Assembly: GCF_006874705.1 (NCBI RefSeq)
Contig: NZ_CP035382.1
Coordinates: 4,092,001 to 4,156,000 of the forward strand
Direction: 5' to 3'
DNA: 64,000 nucleotides
Origin: Leclercia adecarboxylata
GTDB taxonomy: Bacteria; Pseudomonadota; Gammaproteobacteria; Enterobacterales; Enterobacteriaceae
How positions within the stretch are numbered: the first letter of the stretch is position 1; the number at the start of each line of letters is the position of its first letter. The notes below the pieces were generated by a model. That model was not told the origin of the DNA. It did not search any database and saw only the letters and a program-made list of their open reading frames with translations. The translations under genes and the position numbers were made by a program. This document shows, one piece after another, positions 26,382 through 36,107 of the stretch.

Positions 26382-27367
26382 CGCGTAAACGCCTGGGTTT
26401 CTTCACCCGCCTGCTGGACGATGCGCCAGCCCTGGAACGCTATCGCCTGGCAACAGAGCAGATCCGCCATGCCGAACGCTACGGTTTTGACACGGCATGG
26501 ATCGCGCAGCACCACTTCCACGAGCATGAGGGCGGCCTGCCGTCGCCGCTGGTGTTCCTCGCCCATGTGGCGGCGTTCACCACCCGCATTCGCCTCGGCA
26601 CGGCCATTATCACCCTGCCGCTGGAGAACCCGCTGCGGGTAGCGGAGGACACGGCGGTGCTGGACCTCTTATCCGACGGACGGCTGGAGGTGGGGTTTGG
26701 TTCCGGCGGCACGCCGACCTCGTTTTTGCCGTTCGGGCTGACCATTAACGAACGGGCGGCGACCTTCGCCGATCACCTGCACCTGATCCACAGCGCCTGG
26801 CGCGGGGATTCGCTGACCCATCCCGATAACCATCTCTATCCGCCCGCCCCAGGACTGACGGAGCGGGTGTGGATCGCGACTTTTTCAGTCGAGGGGGCGG
26901 TGCGTGCCGCGCAGCAGGGCCACGGGCTGATGCTCTCCCGCACCCAGCCGCGCCCGGCGGACAATCTTCTGTTGCCGCTGGATGCGATCCAGAACCCGAT
27001 TATCGACGCCTATCTTGACGCCCTGCCGTCCGGCGTGGCCCCGCGCATTCTGGCTTCGCGTACCGCATTTGTCGCCGACAGCGATGCATATGCGCTGAAG
27101 GTGGCCGAACCGGGTCTGACCCGTCAGGCGCAGCAGCATCAGGCTGCCGGGCACGCCCTGATCGGTGACACCGTCACGGATCACGTTCGCCAGTTCGATG
27201 CCCATATCGGCGCGCCGCAGACGGTCCTCGCCTCGCTGGCGCAGGATTCGGTCCTGGCGCGCGCTACCGACATTTCATTCCAGGTGCATTCGGTTGAGCC
27301 GTCGCATCAGGACACTTTACGTTCAATTGAGTTAATCGCAGAGCAGATCGCCCCTCATCTTTTATAA
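26378..27367 (+). CDS. Luciferase-like FMN monooxygenase (KPN_01858 family)
   Basis: 329-aa TIM-barrel flavoprotein of the bacterial luciferase superfamily. It has early R...AERYGFDTAWIAQHHF, the RIRLGTAI..LPLENPLRVAED block and GRLEVGFGSGG, which contact FMN and reduced-flavin phosphate. TIGRFAMs describes this subfamily as linked to a specific ABC transporter and CMD proteins, which is exactly the context here. It may oxidise the imported compound using flavin reduced elsewhere; no flavin reductase is in the operon. The reaction is unknown. Confidence 0.85.
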   Translation: MTRKRLGFFTRLLDDAPALERYRLATEQIRHAERYGFDTAWIAQHHFHEHEGGLPSPLVFLAHVAAFTTRIRLGTAIITLPLENPLRVAEDTAVLDLLSDGRLEVGFGSGGTPTSFLPFGLTINERAATFADHLHLIHSAWRGDSLTHPDNHLYPPAPGLTERVWIATFSVEGAVRAAQQGHGLMLSRTQPRPADNLLLPLDAIQNPIIDAYLDALPSGVAPRILASRTAFVADSDAYALKVAEPGLTRQAQQHQAAGHALIGDTVTDHVRQFDAHIGAPQTVLASLAQDSVLARATDISFQVHSVEPSHQDTLRSIELIAEQIAPHLL

Positions 27368-27376
27368 GGAGTCACC

Positions 27377-28468
27377 ATGGCTTTAAGTCAGGATATTCTC
27401 GCTGGGCTGGCGGAGATTGCCCCGGGTTCCCCGCTGGAACAGGCACGACTCACCCGCGAGGCGGCAACGCGTCACGCTCAGGGGAGTTACGAAACGTTAT
27501 TCAGTCAGCAGGATGCCGACTTTGTGCTGGACGAACGCTTTGCCGTGGCGGCAAAAGTGGCGAAATGGCACAACGTCGACGCACTGGCGGCCCACTATGC
27601 CGGGTTTGGTCTGGCCGACCCGACCTCAGTGCGCCTGACCCCCGCCCTGGCCTTTGCCCGGTTGCTGACCTTCTCGCCGGTCCAGGCCACCCCGGGGGCG
27701 ATCAATGCGCTCACCCTGGCGGGCTGGAGCAAAGAAGGTATTGTGACCCTGGCGCAGCTGATTGCCTTTGTCAGTTTCCAGAGTCGCCTGCTCGTTGGGC
27801 TGCGTCTTCTTAATGACAAAACGGTGGCGGCAAGCGATGTCCCCGTTGTGGCGGGCCACTGGCACACCGTGCCTTTGACCAAAAATGGTAAAGCCGCGCC
27901 GGTCGAATTTACCCAGCTGGAGCTGGGCTGGGAGCCGTGGCTGACACCCAAACCGCTGGCGGAATTTACCGCCGATGAACAGGCGATCCTCGCCAAATTC
28001 GGCCATACCGACTCGGACTATTTCCGCCTGCTGGGGCGCAATCTGCCGGTGCTGGAGCAGCGAACGCTCACCGATAAAGGGATTTTCTATACCCCTGGTG
28101 GACTGTCTCGTGCGGAGCGAGAGTTGGCCGCCGCGGTGACCAGCAAAGTGAATGGGTGCATTTACTGCGCCTCTGTCCATGCGCGTAAGGCCAGCCAGCT
28201 GTCGAAAGATGATGATGCCGTGGAAAGGCTGCTGGCGGTAGAGCCGGGACAGTCCCTGAGCAGCGGGCAGTCGCCACGCTGGCAGGCGGGGATTGATTTT
28301 GCCGCCGCGCTGTCGGTGACGCCGCCGGCGGTAACGCCGGGGCATCTGGCCGAGCTGGAACGTCAGGGGCTGGATACCCTGGCCCAGCTGGATCTGGTGC
28401 AGTCAGCGGCGTTCTTCGCCTGGGCTAACCGGCTGATGTTGACTCTGGGTGAACCGTCTTTGCCGTGA
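27377..28468 (+). CDS. Fused CMD/AhpD-like protein (Avi_7170 + Avi_7169 type)
   Basis: 363-aa protein with two alkylhydroperoxidase/carboxymuconolactone-decarboxylase-like domains. The N-terminal domain (about 1-170) lacks a Cys pair (SKEGIVTLAQLIAFVSFQSR). The C-terminal domain has the redox motif C-I-Y-C-x3-H (GCIYCASVHARKA, around residue 258), expected for AhpD-type peroxidase activity. In some bacteria the two parts are separate genes next to the same monooxygenase; here they are one protein. It starts 9 nt after the monooxygenase stop with AAGGAG and closes the operon. A role in removing peroxide or organic peroxides made by the monooxygenase is inferred. Confidence 0.82.
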   Translation: MALSQDILAGLAEIAPGSPLEQARLTREAATRHAQGSYETLFSQQDADFVLDERFAVAAKVAKWHNVDALAAHYAGFGLADPTSVRLTPALAFARLLTFSPVQATPGAINALTLAGWSKEGIVTLAQLIAFVSFQSRLLVGLRLLNDKTVAASDVPVVAGHWHTVPLTKNGKAAPVEFTQLELGWEPWLTPKPLAEFTADEQAILAKFGHTDSDYFRLLGRNLPVLEQRTLTDKGIFYTPGGLSRAERELAAAVTSKVNGCIYCASVHARKASQLSKDDDAVERLLAVEPGQSLSSGQSPRWQAGIDFAAALSVTPPAVTPGHLAELERQGLDTLAQLDLVQSAAFFAWANRLMLTLGEPSLP

Positions 28469-28476
28469 GCGCTTTA

Positions 28477-28560
28477 TGCCGGGTGGCGCTGCGCTTACCC
28501 GGCCTACAAAACCGCGGATTTATGGAACCGTAGGCCCGTGCAAGCGCAGCGCCGCCGGGC
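28477..28560. repeat. REP pair (BIME) after the CMD gene
   Basis: Two inverted REP elements: ATGCCGGGTGGCGCTGCGC..CCCGGCCTAC and, facing it, CCGTAGGCCC..CAAGCGCAGCG..GCCGGGC. It lies between the convergent CMD operon and the araJ-like gene and can stabilise or end both mRNAs. Confidence 0.8.
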
Positions 28561-28578
28561 AACCAGCACGCTCGTTGC

Positions 28579-29754
28579 TCAGGCTAACGCCTGTGCGTCA
28601 GCCTGCCCCCGACGGGATTTCAGATACCCGTATATCAACAGCGAGGACATCGCGCAGAACGACAGCACCGCCGCAGGCAGAGTCACGTAGCTCCAGCTAA
28701 AGCCCAGGGTGATCATCATCCCGCCAAAGTACGCGCCAATGGCGCTGCCGAGGTTAAACGCCACCTGGCCCCCCGCCGCTCCAAGCATCTCCCCGCCCTG
28801 CGCATTTTGCAGGAGCAGGATCTGCAGCGGAGCCGACAGCGCAAACAGACCGGCGCAACAGATAAAGCCCATCACCAGCGAGGCCGCAGGCAGCCCGCCA
28901 AAGGCAAACAACAGCAGCAGCGACAGGACAATCACCAGATCGGTTATCGCCGCAATCCGCAACGGGCTGTAGCGCCCGGAGAGCTTGCCGCTGAACAGGT
29001 TCCCCAGCACCATGCCGAGCCCCATCAGCATCATGATCGCGGTCATCACCCCTTCGGAAAAGCCCGACACATTGATCATGAACGGCTTCACAAAGCTGAA
29101 CCAGGCGAAGACGCCGGCGTTGCCAAACATGGTGGCGGCGAAGATAAACCACGGTTCCGGCTTTTTCAGAAAGTGAAACTGCTCACTCAGGCGAAGCTGC
29201 GTTTTATCAAAGGTCTGCGGTACCCAGAGGACAACTGACAGCATTACCAACAGGTTAAACGCGGCGATCAGGAAGAAGGTGTAGCGCCAGCTAAACTGAT
29301 GCCCCAGCCAGGTGCCGAGCGGCACGCCCGCAAGGTTAGCCACCGTCATCCCGGCGATCATCCCCGCTACCGCTACCGTCACTTTGCCCGGCGGCGCTAT
29401 GCGCGAGAGGATGATGGTGCCGACACCGAAGAACGCGCCGTGCGGAAAACCGGAGACCAGCCGCCCGATAGCAAGCATGGTGTAAGAGGTGGAGAAGGTA
29501 AAAATCGCATTGCCAACGAGGCACAGCGTCACCAGGAACAGCAGGATCGACTTTAAGGAGAACTTACTGGAAAAGAGCGCGACGATCGGCGCCCCTATCA
29601 CCACCCCGAAGGCGTAAAACGAAATCATATTTCCGGCGGAGGGAATCGTAATGCCTACATCACGCGCCAGCTCGGTTAACACACCCATAATGCCGAATTC
29701 GGCCATGCCCAGGCCAAAGGTACCAAGTGCTAACGAAAACACCGTCTTTTTCAT
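28579..29754 (-). CDS. araJ: MFS transporter, AraJ-like
   Basis: 391-aa, twelve-segment MFS protein with strong similarity to E. coli AraJ over its length (LGTFGLGMAEFGIMGVLTELA, FPHGAFFGVG, FICCAGLFALSAPLQILLLQNA). In E. coli araJ is arabinose-inducible but not needed for arabinose use; sugar-efflux roles have been proposed. No ara genes or AraC site are visible here, and the E. coli gene lies elsewhere, so it is an orthologue or close paralogue. ATG 29754 is chosen by alignment; the frame extends upstream to 29799. Confidence 0.82.
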   Translation of the reverse strand: MKKTVFSLALGTFGLGMAEFGIMGVLTELARDVGITIPSAGNMISFYAFGVVIGAPIVALFSSKFSLKSILLFLVTLCLVGNAIFTFSTSYTMLAIGRLVSGFPHGAFFGVGTIILSRIAPPGKVTVAVAGMIAGMTVANLAGVPLGTWLGHQFSWRYTFFLIAAFNLLVMLSVVLWVPQTFDKTQLRLSEQFHFLKKPEPWFIFAATMFGNAGVFAWFSFVKPFMINVSGFSEGVMTAIMMLMGLGMVLGNLFSGKLSGRYSPLRIAAITDLVIVLSLLLLFAFGGLPAASLVMGFICCAGLFALSAPLQILLLQNAQGGEMLGAAGGQVAFNLGSAIGAYFGGMMITLGFSWSYVTLPAAVLSFCAMSSLLIYGYLKSRRGQADAQALA

Positions 29755-29955
29755 ACCACAACCACTTGTTAAAAAATTGCAACAGCCATTATCGACCAAT
29801 CTTGTATGGTGAGCCAGTTCAAATCGCGCCGCTGGCCGATTCCTCCATCAATTCGGCCAGGCGGTGAATATTTTCCGCCAGGGTGCTCAGCCCTGATTAC
29901 ACTTCAAAGTGTTATGTCTCACCGTACCGTCAGACCTCCCGTAAAGGAACGCATC

Positions 29956-30780
29956 ATGGCCGATAAAGAAAAGAAGAAAAGCAAACCCGTTGCGAAGAGT
30001 GCCCCTCCCGTCCCGCTTAAGCGTAAGGAGTACGAACAAGAGCTGCATCGCCTGCATGTAGAGCTGGTTAAGTTGCAGCGCTGGGTGGTGAGCAAGGGCC
30101 TGAAAGTGTGCGTCGTCTTTGAAGGACGCGACGGCGCAGGTAAAGGGGGCACTATCAAGGCCCTGACCGAACGGGTCAGTCCGCGCGTATTCCGGGTGGT
30201 CGCGCTGCCGGCCCCCACCGAGAAAGAGAAAAGTCAGCTCTACTTCCAGCGCTATGTGCCGCATCTGCCGTCGGCAGGTGAAATCGTGATTTTCGACCGC
30301 AGCTGGTACAACCGTGCGGGCGTGGAGCGCGTGATGGGCTTCTGTACCGAGGAACAGGTCGAGAAGTTTCTCGACGGTGCGCCTATCATCGAAAAGGCGA
30401 TGGTCGATGCGGGCATTATTCTGATCAAATACTGGCTGGAAGTGACGCCCAAAGAGCAGGAGCGCCGTCTGCGCGACCGCATCAACGACGGGCGCAAAAC
30501 CTGGAAGCTGTCGCCAATGGACGTTAAATCCTTTAACCGCTGGGATGAGTACACCGAGGCGCGCGATGCGATGTTTGCGGCCACCGATACCGCCTGGGCC
30601 CCGTGGTTTGTCGCCCGCTCCGAGGATAAAAAGCGCGTGCGGCTGAATATTATCTCTCACCTGCTGACGCAGATTCCTTATAAAGACCTGCCGGAAGATG
30701 AGGTTAAATTACCGAAACGTAAAATCGGCAAAGTTAAACCGACCGCTTATCCGTTCCGTTATATTGACGAGAAGTTCTGA
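29956..30780 (+). CDS. ppk2: Polyphosphate kinase 2
   Basis: 274-aa class PPK2 enzyme, transferring phosphate between polyphosphate and nucleotides. Walker A GRDGAGKGG lies at 57-65. The lid and catalytic region FDRSWYNR at 113-120 and the later E.ARDAMFAATD block are conserved. A lysine-rich N-terminal tail precedes the domain. Length fits single-domain class I enzymes, which favour nucleotide-diphosphate phosphorylation by polyP. The ATG at 29956 follows AAGGAACG. The longer frame from 29806 is probably untranslated. Monocistronic. Confidence 0.88.
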   Translation: MADKEKKKSKPVAKSAPPVPLKRKEYEQELHRLHVELVKLQRWVVSKGLKVCVVFEGRDGAGKGGTIKALTERVSPRVFRVVALPAPTEKEKSQLYFQRYVPHLPSAGEIVIFDRSWYNRAGVERVMGFCTEEQVEKFLDGAPIIEKAMVDAGIILIKYWLEVTPKEQERRLRDRINDGRKTWKLSPMDVKSFNRWDEYTEARDAMFAATDTAWAPWFVARSEDKKRVRLNIISHLLTQIPYKDLPEDEVKLPKRKIGKVKPTAYPFRYIDEKF

Positions 30781-30789
30781 TGATTACCG

Positions 30790-30814
30790 CCCTCCTGGTT
30801 AATTATCGGGAGGG
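30790..30814 (+). terminator. Hairpin after ppk2
   Basis: CCCTCC and GGAGGG pair around a 13-nt loop, nine bases past the ppk2 stop. No T-run follows, so termination is uncertain. Confidence 0.5.
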
Positions 30815-30956
30815 TGATTCACAATAACCCTGTCTGTTTTCAGCCTGTTACTTTGGTCTGGAAGCGTGCTCGCAATTCCTGAATTACCAGGCGGAACGGT
30901 ATTGTTTTTTATTGTTGGCGATTGATAATGACTGCACCAGAACAGGAGAACGAATA

Positions 30957-31145
30957 ATGAAAATGGCCATCAAAGAAAAGAGCGCAGGTAAGGATCATTT
31001 AACTGGCGTCCCACCACGCCCCGTATTAACAGCAGAGGAGCGCATCGAGCAACAGAAGCGTGATAAGGAATTCATGCGCATAATGAATGAAATTGTAGCA
31101 GAACATGGAATGTTAACAGATGATGAATTTTTCAGGGTGCTCTGA
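30957..31145 (+). CDS. CcdA-like antitoxin
   Basis: 62-aa acidic/basic protein ending in a helical region (RDKEFMRIMNEIVAEHGMLTDDEFFRVL, split by charge) that resembles the toxin-binding tail of CcdA. The N-terminal half is short and I see no ribbon-helix-helix DNA-binding domain, unlike F-plasmid CcdA (72 aa). It overlaps the CcdB-like gene by one base (TGATG). The ATG at 30957 has AGGAG 8 nt upstream. The pair is more A+T-rich than its neighbours, consistent with acquisition. Confidence 0.7.
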   Translation: MKMAIKEKSAGKDHLTGVPPRPVLTAEERIEQQKRDKEFMRIMNEIVAEHGMLTDDEFFRVL

Positions 31146-31468
31146 TGACCAAACAATTTAATGTTTATCGGAATACATCGACTAATACGAGGAACTTGTT
31201 GCCATATTACGTCGTTGTGCAAAACGACCATTATGACGATCTTAGTACGCGCATTATTATGCCATTAATGAGACACCATAAAATACCTCGATGGTACAGT
31301 CACATCGCCCCACAAGTGAATATTGAGTTTGATACTTTAAATATTTATGCTCCGATGATAAGTCATATTGATAAATCCCAGATCAAACACAAGGATTTTA
31401 TTTGTCATCTCAATACAGCCAGGAGAGATATCGTCGCCACCATCGACGCATTGTTCACCAACACCTGA
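31145..31468 (+). CDS. CcdB-like toxin
   Basis: 107-aa protein of the CcdB/MazF-like fold: QFNVYRN start, VVVQNDHYDDLSTRIIMPL second block and IYAPMISHID followed by a C-terminal helix (ARRDIVATIDALF). F-plasmid CcdB poisons DNA gyrase through its last residues Trp99-Gly100-Ile101. This protein ends DALFTNT, so gyrase poisoning by that mechanism is doubtful, and the target may differ. Coupled to the upstream antitoxin gene by TGATG overlap. It sits between ppk2 and the convergent fdn operon, a place occupied by other genes in E. coli. Confidence 0.75.
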   Translation: MTKQFNVYRNTSTNTRNLLPYYVVVQNDHYDDLSTRIIMPLMRHHKIPRWYSHIAPQVNIEFDTLNIYAPMISHIDKSQIKHKDFICHLNTARRDIVATIDALFTNT

Positions 31469-31480
31469 CCTCCCAAAATA

Positions 31481-31508
31481 CCCGCTCCGAAACACCGTCC
31501 GGAGCGGG
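31481..31508. terminator. Shared hairpin between ccdB-like gene and fdnI
   Basis: CCCGCTCCG and CGGAGCGGG make a perfect 9-bp stem around 10 nt. On the minus strand ATTTT follows, so it more likely ends the fdn transcript than the toxin transcript. Confidence 0.75.
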
Positions 31509-31514
31509 GGGCAC

Positions 31515-32171
31515 TCATTTTATCCCTTCACGATTCTCTTTCTGCGCTTCCAGTCGCTCCACGTCCCGGTACCAGCGCGGATGGTGCTTCTGCGCCCAGC
31601 GGCGGCTCACCTTCCCTTCAATCATCCCTTTAATCGAGCCTTTGACCCAGAACGCCATATACATATGGATCAGGATGGCGTGGATCAAAATAATGGCCGA
31701 GGTCGCGTGGATCAGCAGGCTATAGCGCACCACCTGCATCGGGAAATACTGGGCAAAGTACGGACGCCAGATAATGACCCCGGTCACCAGCAGCACAAAA
31801 ATCATGCTCATGATGGTCCAGAACATCATCTTCTGTCCGGCGTTGTACTTGCCCACTTTCGCGACTTTGTGCTCGTTGCCTTTCAGCACCTCAACAATGC
31901 CCTTCAGCCACGGAATATCCTGCTTGTCCGGGATGTTGTGATGCACGAAACGCACGAACATAAACATCAGCGCCACGAAAATCAGCACCCCGAAGAACGG
32001 ATGGAGAATACGCCCCATCTGCGGCGTACCGAAGGTCTCGGTCAGCCACTGCAGCGTCGGGAAGAAGAATGAAATCCCCGACAGTGACACCAGGAAGAAG
32101 CAGATCACCACCGTCCAGTGACAGGCGCGGTCGACAAACTTCGTGCGCACGATCATCTTTGACTTACTCAT
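31515..32171 (-). CDS. fdnI: Formate dehydrogenase-N cytochrome b556 subunit
   Basis: 218-aa inner membrane gamma subunit carrying two b-type haems and passing electrons from FdnH to menaquinone. Four membrane segments are visible, with haem-ligand histidines in [28 protein letters not shown]. The start [12 protein letters not shown] at 32171 matches E. coli FdnI; it overlaps the fdnH stop by 8 nt. A further in-frame upstream ATG at 32192 is unlikely. Confidence 0.96.
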   Translation of the reverse strand: MSKSKMIVRTKFVDRACHWTVVICFFLVSLSGISFFFPTLQWLTETFGTPQMGRILHPFFGVLIFVALMFMFVRFVHHNIPDKQDIPWLKGIVEVLKGNEHKVAKVGKYNAGQKMMFWTIMSMIFVLLVTGVIIWRPYFAQYFPMQVVRYSLLIHATSAIILIHAILIHMYMAFWVKGSIKGMIEGKVSRRWAQKHHPRWYRDVERLEAQKENREGIK

Positions 32172-33048
32172 GGTGCTCCTCCTCATCGTCATCCACCTCT
32201 TTGTTCGGCCCGATGCCCACGTAGTGATAAATCAACCCGGCAAAGGTGGCGATAAAGCCCGCCGCGGAGAGCGGTTTAAGCGCCCCTTTCCACAGGTTGA
32301 TAGAGGTATCGATCGCCGGATCCTTCGGCAGATTGTGATACAGCTCCGGCTGGTCGAGATGGTGCAGGACATACATCACGTGCGTCCCGCCTACCCCCTG
32401 CGGGTTGTAGACGCCCGCGTTGGCATAGCCGCGCGCCTTCAGCTTATCGACCCGCTGCTGGGCAACGTCCAGCATCTCCTTCTTGGTGCCAAAGTGAATC
32501 GCCCCGGTTGGACAGGTTTTCACGCATGCTGGCTCCTGACCAACGCTGACGCGATCCACGCACAGGGTGCATTTATAGACCCGGTTATCCTCTTTATTGA
32601 GGCGCGGCACGTTGAACGGACACCCGGCGATGCAGTACCCGCAGCCGATGCAGTTATCCTGCTGGAAATCGACAATGCCGTTGGCGTACTGAATAATCGC
32701 CCCGGCGGACGGACAGGCCTTAAGACAGCCCGGATCCTCACAGTGCATGCAGCCGTCTTTGCGGATCAGCCACTCCAGCTTGCCGTTCTGCTCGGTTTCG
32801 CTAAAACGCATCACCGTCCAGGATTTGGCGCTCAGATCGGCCGGGTTATCGTACACGCCAACGCAATGGCCCACCTCGTCGCGGATATCATTCCACTCGG
32901 AGCAGGCCACCTGGCAGGCTTTGCAGCCCACGCAGGAGGAGACATCAATAAGCTTTGCCACTTCCGCTTTGTAATCCCGCGCACGAGGCGCGGGGGTAAA
33001 GCCGTTGGTGGCGGAGCGTTTGATGACGTCTTGTGTTTCCATCGACAT
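32164..33048 (-). CDS. fdnH: Formate dehydrogenase-N iron-sulfur subunit
   Basis: 294-aa beta subunit, the E. coli length. Four ferredoxin-type Cys groups hold four [4Fe-4S] clusters: [37 protein letters not shown], and CTLC...CVKTCP. A single C-terminal membrane helix (about 255-275) anchors it to FdnI. Starts 11 nt after fdnG. Confidence 0.97.
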   Translation of the reverse strand: MSMETQDVIKRSATNGFTPAPRARDYKAEVAKLIDVSSCVGCKACQVACSEWNDIRDEVGHCVGVYDNPADLSAKSWTVMRFSETEQNGKLEWLIRKDGCMHCEDPGCLKACPSAGAIIQYANGIVDFQQDNCIGCGYCIAGCPFNVPRLNKEDNRVYKCTLCVDRVSVGQEPACVKTCPTGAIHFGTKKEMLDVAQQRVDKLKARGYANAGVYNPQGVGGTHVMYVLHHLDQPELYHNLPKDPAIDTSINLWKGALKPLSAAGFIATFAGLIYHYVGIGPNKEVDDDEEEHHE

Positions 33049-33059
33049 TTATTCGCTCC

Positions 33060-36000
33060 TTATGCTTTCTCGATGTTAACCAGAAACGCCTTGTACTCCG
33101 GCGTTTGCGAGTTGGAATCCCCTACCGATGGCGTCAGGGTGTTGGCGATATAGCCCTTCTGCGCCACCCCTTCAAAGCCCCAGTGCAGCGGAATACCGAC
33201 CGTTTCCACCTGCTGGCCGTGAACGTTAAGGGCCTGCAGACGACGGGTAACCACCGCCACGGCGCGAATAAACCCGCGCTGGCTGCTGACTTTCACGCGA
33301 TCGCCGTTGGCTATGCCTTTGGTCTGCGCCAGGGTCTCGCTGATCTCGACAAACTGTTCCGGCTGGGCGATAGCATTGAGTCGCGCATGCTTGGTCCAGG
33401 TGTGGAAATGCTCGGTCAGGCGATAGGTGGTGCCGACATACGGGAACTTGTCTTTCTTGCCCATCCGCACGGCATCTTCCTCGTAGACACGCACCACCGG
33501 ACTCGAAATCACGTTCGGGTGCAGCGGGTTGGTGCCCAGCGGCGTTTCCATCGGCTCGTAGTGTTCCGGGAACGGCCCTTCCGCCAGCTTGTCAATGGCA
33601 AACAGACGCCCCAGCCCTTCCGGCTGCATGATAAACGGCCCGGTATTGCTGCCCGGCGCGGCGGTGTTGTAGTCCGGAATATCGTTCCCGGTCCACTTCG
33701 CACCGTTCCACTGGATCAGCATCCGTTTCGGATCCCACGGCTTGCCGTTGATGTCCGCCGAGGCGCGGTTGTAAAGCACGCGACGGTTCAGCGGCCACGC
33801 CCAGGCCCAGCCCAGCGTATTGCCCAGTCCTGACGGGTCGGCGTTATCGCGGTTAGCCATCTGGTTACCCTGCTCGGTCCAGCTCCCGGTGTAGATCCAG
33901 CACGACGATGCCGTCGTACCGTCATCACGCAGCTGGGCGAAGCTGCTTAACAGCTGGCCTTTCTTCACGATCGGTACGCCGTTGGCATCATAGAGATCCG
34001 CCAGCGCATAGCCGTTGTTCTCTTTCGCCACCTCTTCCGATTCCGGGTGATCCGGCTGTTTGTAATCCCAGCGCATCCGCAGCAGCGGCTCGACGCCTTT
34101 GCCGCCTTCGGTGCGATACATCTCGCGCAGGCGATGGTAAATCCCGGCCAAGATCTCACCGTCGTTGCGCGCTTCGCCCGGCGCATCCTGCCCCTTCCAG
34201 TGCCACTGCAGCCAGCGACCGGAGTTGGCAATGGAGCCGTCCTCTTCCGCGAAGCAGGTCGACGGCAGACGGAAGACCTCGGTCTGAATCGAGGCGGTAT
34301 CCACGTCATTCATCTCGCCGTGGTTCTGCCAGAAGGTCGAGGTTTCGGTCACCAGCGGATCGATCACCACCATGTACTTCAGCTTGCTGAGGCTGGCGAC
34401 AATCTTGTTCTTATCCGGGAACGACGCCACCGGGTTAAAGCCCTGGCAGATGTAGCCCGTGACCTTCCCCTTCGACATCATGTTGAAATACTTAATGACG
34501 TCGTATGACTGATCCCATTTCGGCAGCCAGTTAAAGCCCCAGTCGTTCTCCTTCTGTGCCGCATCGCCGTAGAAAGATTTCATCAGGCTGACGAAGAACT
34601 TCGGATAGTTGCTCCAGTAGTTCACCTGGTCAGGCAGCGTCGCTTTCGGCGTGTTCGCCGCCATATAGCTCTGCAGGTCCGTCTGTTTCTCGGACGGCAG
34701 CGTCAGATAGCCGGTCAGGCTGGTCGACAGCAGGCCGAGATCGGTCAGGCCCTGGATGTTGGAGTGACCGCGCAGGGCGTTCACCCCGCCACCGGCCATG
34801 CCCATGTTGCCGAGCAGCAGCTGGATCATCGCCATGGTTCGGATGTTCTGCGCCCCGACGGTATGCTGCGTCCAGCCCAGCGCGTACAGGAACGTGGTGG
34901 TCCTGTCGGCGGCACTGGTGGAGGCCAGCACTTCACACACCTTGAGGAAATCGGCTTTTGGCGTGCCGCAGATGTTCTCCACTACCTCCGGCGTATAGCG
35001 GGAGACGTGCTGTTTCAGCAGGTTCCACACGCAGCGCGGGTCGGTCAGGGTTTCATCGCGTCTGGCATAGCCGTTTTCGTCGAACTGATAGTTCCAGGAG
35101 GACTTGTCGTACTGGCGTTTTTCGGCGTCGTAGCCGCTGAACAGCCCGTCGTCGAAGGCAAAATCTTCCCGCACCAGCAGGTTCGCGTTGGTATAGTGCT
35201 TAACGTACTCGGCGTTAATTTTGTTGTTTTCGATCAGGTACAGCAGCACGCCGGAGAGGAACGTAATGTCCGTGCCGGAGCGGATTGGCGCATAGATATC
35301 AGCCACCGATGCCGTACGCGTAAAGCGCGGATCGACGACGATCAGCGTCGCATCATTGTTGTTTTTCGCTTCCATCGCCCAGCGGAATCCCACCGGATGC
35401 GCTTCAGCGGCGTTACCGCCCATCACCATCACGACGTTGGCGTTTTTGATATCAACCCAGTGGTTGGTCATCGCACCGCGACCAAATGTTGGAGCAAGAC
35501 TTGCTACCGTTGGTCCGTGTCAGACGCGCGCCTGGTTGTCTACCGCCAGCATGCCGAGGGAGCGCACAAATTTTTGCGTCAGCATGCCGGTTTCATTACT
35601 TGCCGCGGATGCACACAGCATCCCGGTGGAGAGCCAGCGGTTTACCGTCACGCCCTGCTCATTGGTTTCGACGAAGTTAGCGTCGCGGTCGGCCTTCATC
35701 AGCTTCGCGATACGCGTGAAGGCTTCATCCCAGGAGAGTCGCTGCCATTTGTCGGAGCCCGGGGCGCGGTATTCCGGGTAACGCAGACGGTTATCGCTGT
35801 GGACATAGTCCAGCAGGCCCGCCCCTTTCGGGCATAACGCCCCACGGCTGACCGGATGATCCGCATCGCCTTCAATATGATAAATCGACTCTTTGGCGTT
35901 CTTCGCGCCATCACCCAGGCTATACATCAATAGCCCGCATCCCACGGAGCAGTATGTGCAAGTGTTACGGATCTCTTTGGCGCGCAGCAACTTATAGTTG

Positions 36001-36107
36001 CGCGCCTGAGCCAGCGCCATTTTAGGGGCGAACCCTAAAGCAGCCACTGTCGTACCGGCCATACCGCCCGCGCAGATTTTAAAAAACTGTCTGCGGCTGA
36101 CGTCCAT
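33060..36107 (-). CDS. fdnG: Formate dehydrogenase-N, selenocysteine-containing catalytic subunit
   Basis: 1015-residue molybdopterin enzyme that oxidises formate in the periplasm during nitrate respiration. It begins with a twin-arginine signal (SRRQFF) for Tat export and has an N-terminal [4Fe-4S] motif (CTYCSVGC..., later CPKG). The reading frame contains an in-frame TGA at codon 196 (35522-35520). E. coli FdnG has selenocysteine at the same codon in the same context (Arg-Val-Sec-His-Gly), so this is decoding by SelB/SelC and not a frameshift or pseudogene. Total length equals that of E. coli FdnG. Confidence 0.97.
35483..35522 (-). promoter_or_regulatory. SECIS element for selenocysteine insertion in fdnG
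   Basis: Immediately downstream of the UGA, the RNA reads CACGGACCAACGGTAGCAAG then TCTTGCTCC. AGCAAG/CTTGCT forms a small apical stem with a tiny loop, at the distance used by the fdnG and fdhF bSECIS hairpins that bind SelB. Confidence 0.85.

Noticed and set aside
35520..35522. Stop codon in fdnG as a pseudogene mutation
   Set aside because: Position, flanking residues and the downstream hairpin match the selenocysteine codon of E. coli fdnG.
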